Below the pieces are notes generated by a model, which was not told the origin of the DNA, searched no databases, and worked only from the letters and a program-made list of their open reading frames with translations. From assembly GCA_963740255.1 (NCBI GenBank), contig CAVUDO010000002.1, forward strand, positions 1,736,001-1,800,000: DNA of 64,000 bases, read 5' to 3'. Every line of letters starts with the position of its first letter. Position 1 is the stretch's first letter. The position numbers and the translations under genes are program-made. Shown here in pieces: positions 54,516-63,460 of this stretch. The DNA is from CAVUDO01 sp963740255. GTDB lineage: Bacteria; Actinomycetota; Actinomycetes; Mycobacteriales; Cryptosporangiaceae.

Positions 54516-54951
54516 GGAGCTGGCGCAGCGCCGCGAGGTATGGAGTGACCACGTCGCGTTCTCCGGCGGAGCACGGCACTACGTGTCGCTGCACCGCGAC
54601 GAGTACGTCGACGTCTGGCTGCTCTGCTGGACCACCGACAACGACACCGGCTGGCACGACCACGACACCTCCTCCGGCGCGGTCTCGGTGGTGAGCGGGA
54701 CGATCTACGAGTGCAACCCGCGGATCGGCGGCGACCACCTGGCCACCTCGATCCCGGCCGGCCGGTCGTTCTCGTTCGGTCCCGACCACATCCACCGCCT
54801 CCGGTGCGGCGACAGCCAGACCGTCACGATCCACGCCTACTCGCCGCCGCTGTGGCGGCTGGGGCAGTACGCCTTCGACGGCAGCGGCCTGATGCGGCGG
54901 GTCTCGGTCAGCTACGCCGACGAGCTGCGGCCACTGGACTCGGTCGCCTGA
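54454..54951 (+). CDS. Cysteine dioxygenase-like cupin
   Basis: The 165-residue cupin matches the cysteine dioxygenase family: WHDHDTSSGAVSVVSGTIYE with two His ligands and TVTIHAYSPPLWRLGQY with the third. These iron enzymes oxidise thiols to sulfinates. The ATG at 54,454 lies inside the end of the amidohydrolase gene, so the two are translated together. The pair suggests use of a sulfur-containing amide or thiol. Confidence 0.82.
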   Translation: MTWAALPDRTLTKPELCSLVEELAQRREVWSDHVAFSGGARHYVSLHRDEYVDVWLLCWTTDNDTGWHDHDTSSGAVSVVSGTIYECNPRIGGDHLATSIPAGRSFSFGPDHIHRLRCGDSQTVTIHAYSPPLWRLGQYAFDGSGLMRRVSVSYADELRPLDSVA

Positions 54952-54984
54952 GGGTCGGCTGACCGCGGCGGGACTAGGCGCCGC

Positions 54985-55398
54985 TCAGCCGTGCGCCTGG
55001 GTGAGTTCGGTCCGCAGCGCCGGGGTGAGGTGGGCGCCGAGCCGGGTCACCATCCGGCCCATCTGGTAGGCGACGTCCTCCACGTTGGCGTCGATCGAGG
55101 CGAGAACGGCGAGGCAGGAGCCGTCGCTGACCCGCATGACGATCAGATAGCCCTCGTGCATCTCGACGATGGCCTGGCGGACGCCGCCGCCCCCCATCAG
55201 GTCGGCCGCGCCGACGCAGAGGCCGATCAGGCCGGCGGTGACCGAGGCCATGTCGATCGCCCGCTCAGGGGGCAGCTGGTCGGAGGCGGCCATCGGCTGG
55301 CCGTCGGCGGAGAGCACCAGCACGTGGGCGACCCCGGCCACCGAGTTCGTCAGCTGTCGGGCCATCCACGTGACGTCGCGGGCGGCGGGACTGGACAT
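54985..55398 (-). CDS. cvnB: Roadblock/LC7 protein (CvnB)
   Basis: The 137-residue roadblock protein (WMARQLTNSVAGVAHVLVLS, DGQPMAASDQLPPERAIDMA, VEMHEGYLIVMRVSDGSCLA) is the second gene of conservons. In Streptomyces a conservon also has CvnC (DUF742) and CvnD (small GTPase), which would follow. Neither is present here; the next gene is convergent. It starts 14 bases after the sensor kinase. Confidence 0.85.
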   Translation of the reverse strand: MSSPAARDVTWMARQLTNSVAGVAHVLVLSADGQPMAASDQLPPERAIDMASVTAGLIGLCVGAADLMGGGGVRQAIVEMHEGYLIVMRVSDGSCLAVLASIDANVEDVAYQMGRMVTRLGAHLTPALRTELTQAHG

Positions 55399-55412
55399 GG
55401 GCTCAGCGCTCC

Positions 55413-57956
55413 TCACGATCGGATGTCGGCATCGGCGGACCCGGGGGGCGGTGCGGGCGCCGTGCGGCCGGCCTCGGCCGCGCGGTGTACTCCGGCCAGG
55501 CCGTGGGTGAGCCGCGGCCGGACGGACGGGACGGTGTGTCGCCCGGCGTACGGCGGTGCGCCGGCGTTGGCCAGCGGCCGGCGGACCGGCAGGCCCCCGT
55601 CGGTGTAGCCCGCGACCCGCGGGCGCTGGGGCGCCGCCGGCCGCCACCGCAGCGGCGCGTACGAGGCCGACCACGCGGACGGGTCCGCGGGCGCGTCCGG
55701 GTGCGTGGGCACGCCGTTGCGCTGCGCCACAGCGGGGCCGGTGATGCCGACCACGCTGCCGACGTACCGCGGCTCGCTCGCGTCCGGGGCCGCGGGCAGG
55801 GCCGGCGTGCGGCGACGAACCGTCCATCCGGCGCCCTGGGGTGCCGGACCGTTGAGCGCGGCGCGGCGCACCGGCAGCAGTTCGGGCTCGTCGACGAGCA
55901 GGGGCATGGGCACGTGCACCAGCACGAGCGTCCCGTTGCTCGCCGAGGGACGCAGGTGGACGCCGATGCCGTGTCGGGCCGCGAGCCGCCCGACGACATA
56001 GAGCCCCAGGTGCGGGGACGCGGCGACGTCGATCGTCGGCGGGGCGGCCAGCCGCGCGTTCGCCTCGGCCCGCAGCGCCTCGTCCATGCCGACGCCGTCG
56101 TCGGCGACGTCGACCACCACCCCGCGGCCCCCCGGCAGCAGCCGCGCGGCCAACCGCACCCGGGTCGACGGCGAGGAGAAGCCCGTGGCGTTCTCCAGCA
56201 GTTCGGCCAACAGGTGCACCAGGTCGGTCGCCACCTGGCCGGCCAGGTACACCTGCCGAGGCCCTTCCCAGATGCCGTGTTCCGGACCGTTCGACGCGGT
56301 GTCGTCGTGCACGTCGACGCGGTGCTCGTCCTCGATCTCGCCGGCGGCGCCGGCGAGCACCTCCCGCAGCGACACCGGTTGGACCACCCGTCCGGTCCGC
56401 TCGTGGCCGGCCAGCACCAGCAGGCTCTCGTTCTGCCGCCGCATCCGGCTCACCAGGTGTTCCAGGTCGAAGAGACGCCGCAGCCGGGCGGGGTCGCGCT
56501 CGTCGTACTCCAGCGCCGTGACCATCGCCAGTTGCCGCTCGACCAGGGTCTGGCTGCGGCGGGACAGGTTCACGAAGATGTCGCCGAGGTTGCCGCGCAG
56601 GACCGCCTGGTCGGCAGCCAGCCGCACGGCCTGGCGGTGCAGGTCGTCCACGGCCACCGCGACCTCGCCCACCTCGTCGCGGCTGCTGATCCCGATCGGC
56701 TCGACCGGTACGGCCAGCGCGGTGGAGGCAAGGACGCCGTACGGTCCGGACCGCGGCGAACTCGGCCGGTCGGTGTTGAGGGCGCGCACCTCGCGCGGCA
56801 GGCGCCGGAACGCGATGTCGACCGCCGCGGTGCGCAGCGCCCGCAGCGGCTTCACCAGCGACGAGGCCACGAGCAGCATCGCGGTCACGGCGAGCAGCAG
56901 CGCCAGGGCCGCGGCGGCGCCGTTCACCACGCCCCGGGTCACCGCCCGGTCGGTGGCGCTGCCACTCGCGGCGAGGGCCTCGTCGAGCAGCCGGGCCTGC
57001 ACCCGCTGCATGCGCTCCAGCTTCCCGCTCGCCGCCGACAGCCAGTCCTGGGCGGTCAGGTCGATCGCCGGGGTTCCGGGACCGCGGCCGGCGGGTCGGG
57101 CCGGCGGCACCGCGGGCCCGGGGGCCTCGCCGCGGCCCAAGAAGGCAGCTTTGACCCGCTCGGTCGCCTCGACGTCGACCCCTCGGACGGTGTCCTCCCA
57201 CAGCCGCCACTGGCTCGGCGTCGCCAGGGCCCGGAAGTCCCTGACCGCGCTGGCCTCCCGGTCGATCAGCCCGACCACGGCGGCCCCCGGGTCCGGATCC
57301 GACCCGGGCGGGAGCAGCAGCAGCCCGTAGACCAGACCCCGCTGCCGGGCGGAGAACTCGGTGGCCCGCGCCAACGCGTCGACCGCGCGCACCGGCTGGA
57401 CCACGGCGGGATCGACCGAAGCACGCCCGACCTCGTCGACCAGTGCGAGCAGGCTGGCGACCATCGCGCTGTACGTGTCGAACACGGCCGCATCGGCGAG
57501 CGCGGGGTCGCTCAGCGCGCCCCTGAGCACCGGCAGCGTGTCCAGCCGCGCGTCCGCGACGGCCAACAGGTCCGCCATCCCGGCCGGGGCGGCGCTGATA
57601 GCGGCGACGGCCCGCCGATAGGTCTCCACCTTCTGGTCGACTGTGCCGCGCTGCGGGTCGAGCAGCGCGAAGTCGTGGCGCTCGCCGGCCGCGAGCAGGC
57701 CGGCGGTCAGGCCGCGTTCCCGCTGCAACGCCGAGACCAGCGCGAGGAGAGGCGGGCCGACGCCGACGAGCCGCTCCGTCGCCTGCGCTGTTGTCACCGT
57801 GGCCACCTGGCCGCCCGCACCGATCCCGGCCACCAGCAGCAGGGCGAGCACCGGCGCCAGCACGATCGCCGTCACCTTCGACCGGACCCGCCAGGCGTAC
57901 CCCGGACGCCGCTCAGCCACGAGGCTGGGTGACGGGGGACGACGACCGGGTTCCAC
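55413..57956 (-). CDS. cvnA: Sensor histidine kinase-like protein (CvnA)
   Basis: The 847-residue membrane sensor has a first transmembrane helix (IVLAPVLALLLVAGIGAGGQ), a nitrate-sensor-like NIT domain (LVSALQRERGLTAGLLAAG), a second helix (AALALLLAVTAMLLVASSLV), a HAMP-like region, and an HATPase (LLENATGFSSPSTRVRLAAR, DVADDGVGMDEALRAEANAR, LGLYVVGRLAARHGIGV). The dimerisation part has NLSRRSQTLVERQLAM instead of a phosphorylatable His box. A long Pro/Arg-rich tail follows. Conservons signal through membrane complexes like eukaryotic GPCRs. Start GTG at 57,956, preceded by GAGGAG. Confidence 0.88.
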   Translation of the reverse strand: MEPGRRPPSPSLVAERRPGYAWRVRSKVTAIVLAPVLALLLVAGIGAGGQVATVTTAQATERLVGVGPPLLALVSALQRERGLTAGLLAAGERHDFALLDPQRGTVDQKVETYRRAVAAISAAPAGMADLLAVADARLDTLPVLRGALSDPALADAAVFDTYSAMVASLLALVDEVGRASVDPAVVQPVRAVDALARATEFSARQRGLVYGLLLLPPGSDPDPGAAVVGLIDREASAVRDFRALATPSQWRLWEDTVRGVDVEATERVKAAFLGRGEAPGPAVPPARPAGRGPGTPAIDLTAQDWLSAASGKLERMQRVQARLLDEALAASGSATDRAVTRGVVNGAAAALALLLAVTAMLLVASSLVKPLRALRTAAVDIAFRRLPREVRALNTDRPSSPRSGPYGVLASTALAVPVEPIGISSRDEVGEVAVAVDDLHRQAVRLAADQAVLRGNLGDIFVNLSRRSQTLVERQLAMVTALEYDERDPARLRRLFDLEHLVSRMRRQNESLLVLAGHERTGRVVQPVSLREVLAGAAGEIEDEHRVDVHDDTASNGPEHGIWEGPRQVYLAGQVATDLVHLLAELLENATGFSSPSTRVRLAARLLPGGRGVVVDVADDGVGMDEALRAEANARLAAPPTIDVAASPHLGLYVVGRLAARHGIGVHLRPSASNGTLVLVHVPMPLLVDEPELLPVRRAALNGPAPQGAGWTVRRRTPALPAAPDASEPRYVGSVVGITGPAVAQRNGVPTHPDAPADPSAWSASYAPLRWRPAAPQRPRVAGYTDGGLPVRRPLANAGAPPYAGRHTVPSVRPRLTHGLAGVHRAAEAGRTAPAPPPGSADADIRS

Positions 57957-58204
57957 AGGTAGCGAACTCCTCGGGGAGGGACGAGGGCCGACCGAGACGC
58001 GATGCAGTGCCGGGACACCGTGGGCCACTGTGGGGGAACCCGACCATGGTGCGGATCGACGGGAGCATAGCGGCTCCCGCGGCACTCCACGTCGCCGCGG
58101 GACATTCCTGGCACGGACGCCCGGGGCACGCCGCCCGGTCCGATGCCGGGCCGAACCTTTCGCTGACGCCGCCACAGCGGCGCGCGGTCGCACCGTCGTC
58201 GTCC

Positions 58205-58495
58205 TCAGTCCGGGACGCGGCGCTGCCCGCACGGTCTGGACGTCGGACGGTAGGGCGACAGGACGATCGCACGGGCGTCCCAGGCGAGGGCACCGGGCAG
58301 GAGGTCGTCGAGGCAGCGTTGGGCGTACCGGAACGACCGGCACGGCCACGGGAACATGCACTGTCCACACTGTGATCCGAGCGGGTCGGCCGGACGGTGC
58401 CGCCGCCAGAAGCCAGCCGCCACCGCCCACGCGGTGTGGAGGACGACGCCGGACGGCGCGACCGTCGGCGGCGGCACCATCGGGTCGGAGGGCAT
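58205..58495 (-). CDS. Small Cys-containing hypothetical protein
   Basis: A 96-residue protein has VVLHTAWAVAAGFWRRHRP and SQCGQCMFPWPCRSFRYAQR, then CLDDLLPGALAW. The CxxC...C pattern suggests a metal or disulfide site. It starts 13 bases behind the recombinase-like gene. No family recognised. Confidence 0.5.
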   Translation of the reverse strand: MPSDPMVPPPTVAPSGVVLHTAWAVAAGFWRRHRPADPLGSQCGQCMFPWPCRSFRYAQRCLDDLLPGALAWDARAIVLSPYRPTSRPCGQRRVPD

Positions 58496-58508
58496 CGGCG
58501 CGGCCGCG

Positions 58509-59066
58509 TCACGGCCGCAGCGCCGGGGGCTGCTCGTGGTCGTGCCAGACCACGTGCAGCCGGGCACCGGTGTCGGTGACGTGCCGCTCCAGCCGCTCGC
58601 GGACCGGGTCCCGCCAGGAGAGGTGGCAGCGGGCCGGCACCAGCACGCCCGCCCCGTCGCACCGCCACAGCGCCCGGAGCAGCAGCCGGAACCCGGGTCG
58701 TTCCAGGGCGACACCCGCGCACGGCAGGTCGGTGAAGACCTCGACCAGGTCCAGGTTCCGGTGGCCGGCGTACAGCACCAGTTCGCCGTGCAGGATCACG
58801 AGCTTGCCGGCGTCGTGCTCGACGGAGCGCAGGTATCCGAAGACCTTCGGCCGGGCCGTCGACGCGCTCCTGCCAGGTGGGTGGAGAGCCGGACCGGCGA
58901 CGGCGTCAGGGCGCGGCATCGCCGGTCCGGCGGATAGGGGCCCGGCCGGATCCCCGCCGGGTCGGGGTGCGGGTACACCGCCGAGCCGGGGGGCCGTGGG
59001 TACATCGCCGTTCCGGGACGGGGGCAACGGCGTCGCCAGCACAGACGCACCGGTCGGACGGACCAC
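58509..59066 (-). CDS. Serine-recombinase-like small protein
   Basis: The 185-residue protein has an N-terminal low-complexity part and a resolvase-like fold at the end: PKVFGYLRSVEHDAGKL, LVLYAGHRNLDLVEVFTDLP, ALERPGFRLLLRALWRCDGA and GVLVPARCHLSWRDPV. The place of the catalytic Ser (YxRVS) is GYLRSV, so Ser is shifted by one position. No DNA-binding C-terminus follows. Active recombinase is unlikely. The GTG at 59,066 is chosen for its GGGAGG site. Confidence 0.5.
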   Translation of the reverse strand: MVRPTGASVLATPLPPSRNGDVPTAPRLGGVPAPRPGGDPAGPLSAGPAMPRPDAVAGPALHPPGRSASTARPKVFGYLRSVEHDAGKLVILHGELVLYAGHRNLDLVEVFTDLPCAGVALERPGFRLLLRALWRCDGAGVLVPARCHLSWRDPVRERLERHVTDTGARLHVVWHDHEQPPALRP

Positions 59067-59244
59067 GACGACCTCCCTGGTCAGGGCTCGGCGGCACGCC
59101 GGGCCGGGCGCCACCTTCGCTTTGCGTGATCGAACGGGCAGGAGGTGGCGTGGGTCACATCGTGCACGGATACATTCTTTACGCAACTCCCGTTTAGGAA
59201 GTAACCCGATTCGGATGGGGATTGGATATGGCACACTGGCCGCC

Positions 59245-60081
59245 ATGACAGCGAGCCCCACCGTGCGCCGCCGCCGGCTGGCCGCCGCGCTCCGGCGCCT
59301 GCGCGACCAGTCCGGCATGACCGCCGAGGAGGCGGCCCGGCACATCGGCATCTCCAAGTCGGCGCTGAGCCGCATCGAGAACGCCCTGGTCTCGGTGATG
59401 CCGCCGGTGGCGAGGGCGCTGCTGGAGCTCTACGGGGTCGAGGAGCCCGATGTCGAGCCGCTGCTCCAGGTCGCCCGCGAGGCCCGCAAGCGCGGCTGGT
59501 GGCAGGTCTACGACGACGTGCTGCCCGACTGGTTCGAGGTCTACGTCGGCCTGGAGGCCGAGGCGGCGGAGGTCAAGACGTTCCAAACACAACTCGTGTA
59601 CGGACTGCTCCAGACCGCGGACTACGCTCGGGCACTCTTCCGCGCCGGACACCCCGACGCTACTGACGAAGAGGTCGAGCGACGCGTCGAACTGCGGATG
59701 CGTCGGCAGCAGCACGACAGGCCGCCGCGCCTGTGGGTGGTCTTGGACGAGGCTGTTCTGCACCGGCCGGTCGGCGGCGCGGAGGTGATGAAGGCGCAGC
59801 TCAAGAAGCTCGCAGCTGCTGCCAAGATGCCCGGCAACAACGTCCAGGTGCTCCCGTTCAGCGCCGGAGAGCACGGCTCGATGGGATCGGCATTCAGCCT
59901 CCTGACCTTCCCCGAACCGACCGACCCCGGCATCCTCTACATCGAAACCCGCGCCGGTAGCCTCTACCTGGAAGGTCAGCAGGTCCGTGACTACGGCGCC
60001 GTATTTCAGCACCTGGTAGCGTCCGCGCTGGGTCAGCGGGAGTCAGCCGCGATGATCTCTGGAGCGGCCAATCAACTGTGA
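59245..60081 (+). CDS. XRE-family regulator with DUF5753
   Basis: The 278-residue protein has an N-terminal HTH (LRDQSGMTAEEAARHIGISK, SALSRIENALVSVMPPVARA) and a DUF5753 domain (ARKRGWWQVYDDVLPDWFEV, TFQTQLVYGLLQTADYARAL, LWVVLDEAVLHRPVGG, VLPFSAGEHGSMGSAFSLLT). This is the WhiJ-like class of actinomycete regulators linked to development and antibiotic timing. The following DUF397 protein is its usual partner. Confidence 0.9.
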   Translation: MTASPTVRRRRLAAALRRLRDQSGMTAEEAARHIGISKSALSRIENALVSVMPPVARALLELYGVEEPDVEPLLQVAREARKRGWWQVYDDVLPDWFEVYVGLEAEAAEVKTFQTQLVYGLLQTADYARALFRAGHPDATDEEVERRVELRMRRQQHDRPPRLWVVLDEAVLHRPVGGAEVMKAQLKKLAAAAKMPGNNVQVLPFSAGEHGSMGSAFSLLTFPEPTDPGILYIETRAGSLYLEGQQVRDYGAVFQHLVASALGQRESAAMISGAANQL

Positions 60082-60098
60082 CGAGAGGATGGCGCGGG

Positions 60099-60356
60099 GT
60101 GAACAGCGACGATATCGCCTGCCTGACCTGGAAGAAGAGCACACGGAGCAACGACGCGGGCGAGTGCGTCGAAGTCGCAACCTGGACGAAGAGCACCCGC
60201 AGCAGCGGCTCGGACAACTGCGTCGAGGTCGCCGGCCTGCCGGACGGGGTGGCGGTCCGCGACTCGAAGGACCCTCACGGCGCCGTCCTGGCCTTCACCC
60301 CCAGCGAGTGGACCGCCTTCCTCGGCACCGCCAAGTCCGGCACCTTCGACCTCTGA
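60099..60356 (+). CDS. DUF397 protein, partner of the XRE regulator, with duplicated motif
   Basis: The 85-residue DUF397 protein has the family motif twice: LTWKKSTRSNDAGECVEVA then TWTKSTRSSGSDNCVEVAGL, followed by VRDSKDPHGAVLAFTPSEW. Most members have one copy, so an internal duplication has occurred. These small proteins act against their XRE partner, like an antitoxin or co-regulator. The GTG at 60,099 is used; GTG at 60,078 overlaps the upstream stop and is an alternative. Confidence 0.82.
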   Translation: MNSDDIACLTWKKSTRSNDAGECVEVATWTKSTRSSGSDNCVEVAGLPDGVAVRDSKDPHGAVLAFTPSEWTAFLGTAKSGTFDL

Positions 60357-60421
60357 CTTCCTCCGGACACGTTCGGCCCCCGACATCTCGACCCCCCGTG
60401 CGCGAGGACCCCAGGAGCGGC

Positions 60422-60796
60422 TCAGCGGACCCAAGGTGGGGTGAGGCGGGAGCCGTCGGCGAGGACGGCCTCCAGACCCACGCTGGTGCTCACCCAGGCC
60501 GAGGCGGTTTCGGCGCCGGGGTTGTCCAGCCGCAGCGACGAGCCGGCCGGCACCACCACGGCGTCCCCGACCTCCACGGTGGACGACTGGCCGTCCAGCG
60601 TGATCCGCAACCTGCCGGCGGTCACCAGGAAGACCTCCTCGCGGGTGACGCCGTGCGGGAGGCCGGTCGTCCCCGCGGGTACGTCGACACGCCAGGCGCA
60701 CAGTTCGGCGCTACCGGTGGCCGGGGCGGCGAAGGACGTGAAGCGGGTGCCGTGCAGTTCGTGGATGACGGCCTCGGCCGCGCGGACGACGGGCAT
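60422..60796 (-). CDS. Single-domain cupin protein
   Basis: The 124-residue cupin has HGVTREEVFLVTAGRLRITL and VGDAVVVPAGSSLRLDNPG, the two conserved motifs. The metal ligands are incomplete: one clear His and a Glu. It is divergent from the MarR gene across the palindrome at 60,813-60,831, so it is probably controlled by it. Confidence 0.8.
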   Translation of the reverse strand: MPVVRAAEAVIHELHGTRFTSFAAPATGSAELCAWRVDVPAGTTGLPHGVTREEVFLVTAGRLRITLDGQSSTVEVGDAVVVPAGSSLRLDNPGAETASAWVSTSVGLEAVLADGSRLTPPWVR

Positions 60797-60812
60797 GGGC
60801 AGCTCCTCAAGG

Positions 60813-60831
60813 TAGTCAATATTATTGACTA
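60813..60831. promoter_or_regulatory. MarR-type operator palindrome
   Basis: TAGTCAAT-ATT-ATTGACTA is a perfect inverted repeat with 8-base arms, AT-rich in a GC-rich genome. Further half sites follow (TAGTCAAG at 60,834). It lies between the cupin and MarR genes, as expected for a MarR self-operator. Confidence 0.75.
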
Positions 60832-60884
60832 GATAGTCAAGCGGATTGCCCTTCTTGTCAAGCCGACTGTGCGACGATCGACCC

Positions 60885-61400
60885 GTGGGCACACGAGCGG
60901 GTCAGACGGCACGTCAGCCCGGCGGGCAACCCCGCCGCGCCGCAGAAGGCCAGGCCGTACCCGCCGACGGGACCGCGCTGACGCAGGCGCTGCTGTCGGC
61001 GGCCCGGTCGCTGGTCGACGGCATGCAGGAACGGCTCGCCGCGGGCGGCTTCGCCGACGTACGCCCCGCGCACGGCTTCACGTTCGTGCGGCTCGCTCCG
61101 GACGGCGCCACCGTCGGCGAGGTGGCCGAGCACCTGGGCGTGAGCAAGCAGGCGGCCAGCCAACTGGTCGACGACCTGGTCGAGAAGGGCTACGTCCTGC
61201 GGCACCCGCACCCCACCGACGCCCGCGCCAGGCTGGTCCTGCTCACCGACCGCGGCTGGGCATGCACCCGCGCCTCCGAGGACGCGGCGGCCGACGTGGC
61301 CCGGGAGTGGGCCACGGTGCTCGGGGAACGGCGGCTGGCGGCACTGAGCGACGACCTGTCCCGGGTGGCCCCGCCCGGCCGTCTCCGCCCGGCGTGGTGA
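60885..61400 (+). CDS. MarR-family transcriptional regulator
   Basis: The 171-residue protein has a winged HTH (TVGEVAEHLGVSKQAASQLV, DDLVEKGYVLRHPHPTDARA, RLVLLTDRGW). The GTG at 60,885 is used. Its stop overlaps the next gene's GTG as GTGA. The likely ligand-controlled targets are the cupin and the methyltransferase. Confidence 0.88.
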   Translation: MGTRAGQTARQPGGQPRRAAEGQAVPADGTALTQALLSAARSLVDGMQERLAAGGFADVRPAHGFTFVRLAPDGATVGEVAEHLGVSKQAASQLVDDLVEKGYVLRHPHPTDARARLVLLTDRGWACTRASEDAAADVAREWATVLGERRLAALSDDLSRVAPPGRLRPAW

Positions 61401-62170
61401 ACGTGACCGGCACGGAGGGGAGCCGGCCCGATCCCGACCGGAGCTGGCGCAACAGCGACATCGACTGGGACGCCTGGCCGGTCGAGCAGTACCTGACCGA
61501 GAGCTACCGGGAGTTGCATCCGCTGGACGCGGCCGTCATCGAGCACCACTCCGCCTTCTACCGCACCCTCGCCCCGGCCAGCATCGACCGCAGCGTCGAG
61601 GTCGGCGCCGGTCCGAACCTGTACCCGCTGATGCTGCCGGCCGCCGCCAGCAGGCAGGTCGACGCGCTGGAGTGCGGCGCGGCGAACGTCGCGTACCTGC
61701 GCGGCCAGCTCGCCGACAGCGACGGGAGCTGGCAACCGTTCTACGCCCGCTGCCGGGCGCTCAACGGCGACCTGCCGCCCACGCTCGCCGAGGCACTGTC
61801 GCGGGTGCGGGTCGTGCCCGGCAACGCGCTCGACCTCCCCCCGGACCACTACGGGCTCGCCTCCATGCACTTCGTCGCGGAGGGCACCACCGAGCACGCC
61901 GAGGAGTTCGAGCGGTTCTGCCAGGCGTTCGTGCGCTGCGTACGACCGGGCGGGTTCCTGGTGGCGGCGTTCATGGAGAACATGGCGCGCTACTCGCTCG
62001 GCGACGAGTCGGAGTGGCCCGGCTACCCGGTCGACGAGCACGTCCTGCGGCGGGTGTTCGGACCGCACGTGGACGACCTCGCCGTCGGCCACATCGACCC
62101 CGATCCGACGCTGCCGGCCTACGGCTACACCGGGGTGCTGGTCATGACGGCGCGCCGGTCCCCCGGCTGA
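61397..62170 (+). CDS. NNMT/PNMT-type SAM methyltransferase
   Basis: The 257-residue protein resembles the NNMT/PNMT/TEMT family: DAWPVEQYLTESYRELHPLD, SVEVGAGPNLYPLMLPAA (SAM motif I), a RVVPGNALDLP segment and ASMHFVAEGTTEHAEEFERF. In actinomycetes it methylates small amines or unknown natural products. It is translationally coupled to the MarR gene and converges with the oxoamine synthase gene. Confidence 0.82.
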   Translation: MNVTGTEGSRPDPDRSWRNSDIDWDAWPVEQYLTESYRELHPLDAAVIEHHSAFYRTLAPASIDRSVEVGAGPNLYPLMLPAAASRQVDALECGAANVAYLRGQLADSDGSWQPFYARCRALNGDLPPTLAEALSRVRVVPGNALDLPPDHYGLASMHFVAEGTTEHAEEFERFCQAFVRCVRPGGFLVAAFMENMARYSLGDESEWPGYPVDEHVLRRVFGPHVDDLAVGHIDPDPTLPAYGYTGVLVMTARRSPG

Positions 62171-62188
62171 CCCGGCGAGCCAGCCGCG

Positions 62189-63460
62189 TCAGGCCACGCC
62201 CCGCAGCAGGGAACGGTCGGCGAGATCGGTCAGCGCGGCGAGGAGTTCGTCGATCTCGTCGTCGCCGTTCAGGGCGGTGATCTGGACGCGGAAGCCGACC
62301 TGCGACCGCGGCACCAGCGGATAGGCCGCCAGCGTCACGTAGATGCCCCGGCGCCAGAGGATCCCGCCCACCGCGTCGATGTCGTCCGCGTCCGTGAGGG
62401 GAACCTCGACGATCGGCGTGCCCGTCGTGTTCGGCGTGTACGCGCCCAACGCACCGAGATGGTCCAGGACGCGCCTGGTCTTGCGGTACAGGTCGGCGCG
62501 CAGCGCGTCGCCGCGTCGCGCGTTCACCCGCATGCCGGCCAGCGCCGACGCGAGCGACGCGGTGGGCGAGGGCCCGGAGTACAGGTACGGCGGGGCGGCG
62601 ACCTTGAGGTGGTTCTTGAGCCAGGTCGGCACCGCGAGGAACGCCAGCAGCGACGAGTATGCCTTGGAGAAGCCGCCCACCATCACGATGTTCTGGTACG
62701 ACTCGCCGACGTAGCGGACCGAACCGTTCCCGCGGGCCCCGTAGGGGGAGGTCTCGTCCGCCCGCCGCTCGCCGAGGATGCCGAAGCCGTGCGCGTCGTC
62801 GAGGTAGAGCAGCGCCCCGTGTTCGCGGCAGATCCGGGCGAACAGCGGCACGTCGGGCGGGTTCCCGGTCATGCTGTGCACGCCGTCCATGCAGACCACC
62901 CGGGCTGCCCCCGCGGGTGCGGCCCGGAGCAGTTCGGTCAGGTGCTCGGGGTCGTTGGCACGGAAGCGGTGCACGGTGGCACCCATCGCGCGGGCCGTCG
63001 TGCTCGCGTCGTAGAGGGTCTTGTGCGCCTGCGCGTCGAGGAACACCGTGCCCTCGCCGGCCAGGATCGGCAGCACCGACATGTGGATGTGGGTGATGGT
63101 CGGCAGCACGAGCGTGTCGGCGCAGCCGAGCAGCTCGGCCAGGGTCTCCTCGATCTCCGGGTAGAGGCGCGGGTTGCCGAGCAGGCGGGACCAGCTCGGA
63201 TGGGTGCCCCAGCGCCGCACCTGCTCGGTGAGGAACGCGATGATCTCGTCGTCGAAGTCGAAGCCCAGGTAGTTGCAGGAGGCGAAGTCCGCGAGCCAGT
63301 GGTGGCCCACCCTGATCCGGCGTCCGCGGACCTCGTCGATCACCGCGTCGAGCATCGGACTGGCTAATCGGAGCCGCTCCAGATCCCCCCAGCGGGGGTC
63401 CCGGCGCGCGAAGCCGCCTTCGACCTGCGCCGGAACGGCATCGTGAGGCTCGGCGGTCAT
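62189..63460 (-). CDS. Alpha-oxoamine synthase (AONS/BioF/KBL family)
   Basis: The 423-residue PLP enzyme condenses an acyl-CoA or acyl-ACP with an amino acid. It has LADFASCNYLGFDFDDEII, SWSRLLGNPRLYPEIEETLA, LLYLDDAHGFGILGERRADE (PLP Asp and His) and the Schiff-base Lys in VGGFSKAYSS. No bioA, bioD or kbl partner is nearby, so neither biotin nor threonine use is supported. The ATG overlaps the EAL stop as ATGA, an odd pairing. Alanine, glycine or serine use cannot be told by eye. Confidence 0.85.
   Translation of the reverse strand: MTAEPHDAVPAQVEGGFARRDPRWGDLERLRLASPMLDAVIDEVRGRRIRVGHHWLADFASCNYLGFDFDDEIIAFLTEQVRRWGTHPSWSRLLGNPRLYPEIEETLAELLGCADTLVLPTITHIHMSVLPILAGEGTVFLDAQAHKTLYDASTTARAMGATVHRFRANDPEHLTELLRAAPAGAARVVCMDGVHSMTGNPPDVPLFARICREHGALLYLDDAHGFGILGERRADETSPYGARGNGSVRYVGESYQNIVMVGGFSKAYSSLLAFLAVPTWLKNHLKVAAPPYLYSGPSPTASLASALAGMRVNARRGDALRADLYRKTRRVLDHLGALGAYTPNTTGTPIVEVPLTDADDIDAVGGILWRRGIYVTLAAYPLVPRSQVGFRVQITALNGDDEIDELLAALTDLADRSLLRGVA

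Noticed and set aside
62189..63460. Biotin gene bioF
   Set aside because: No other biotin gene is nearby and the context (EAL protein) does not fit, so only the family is named.
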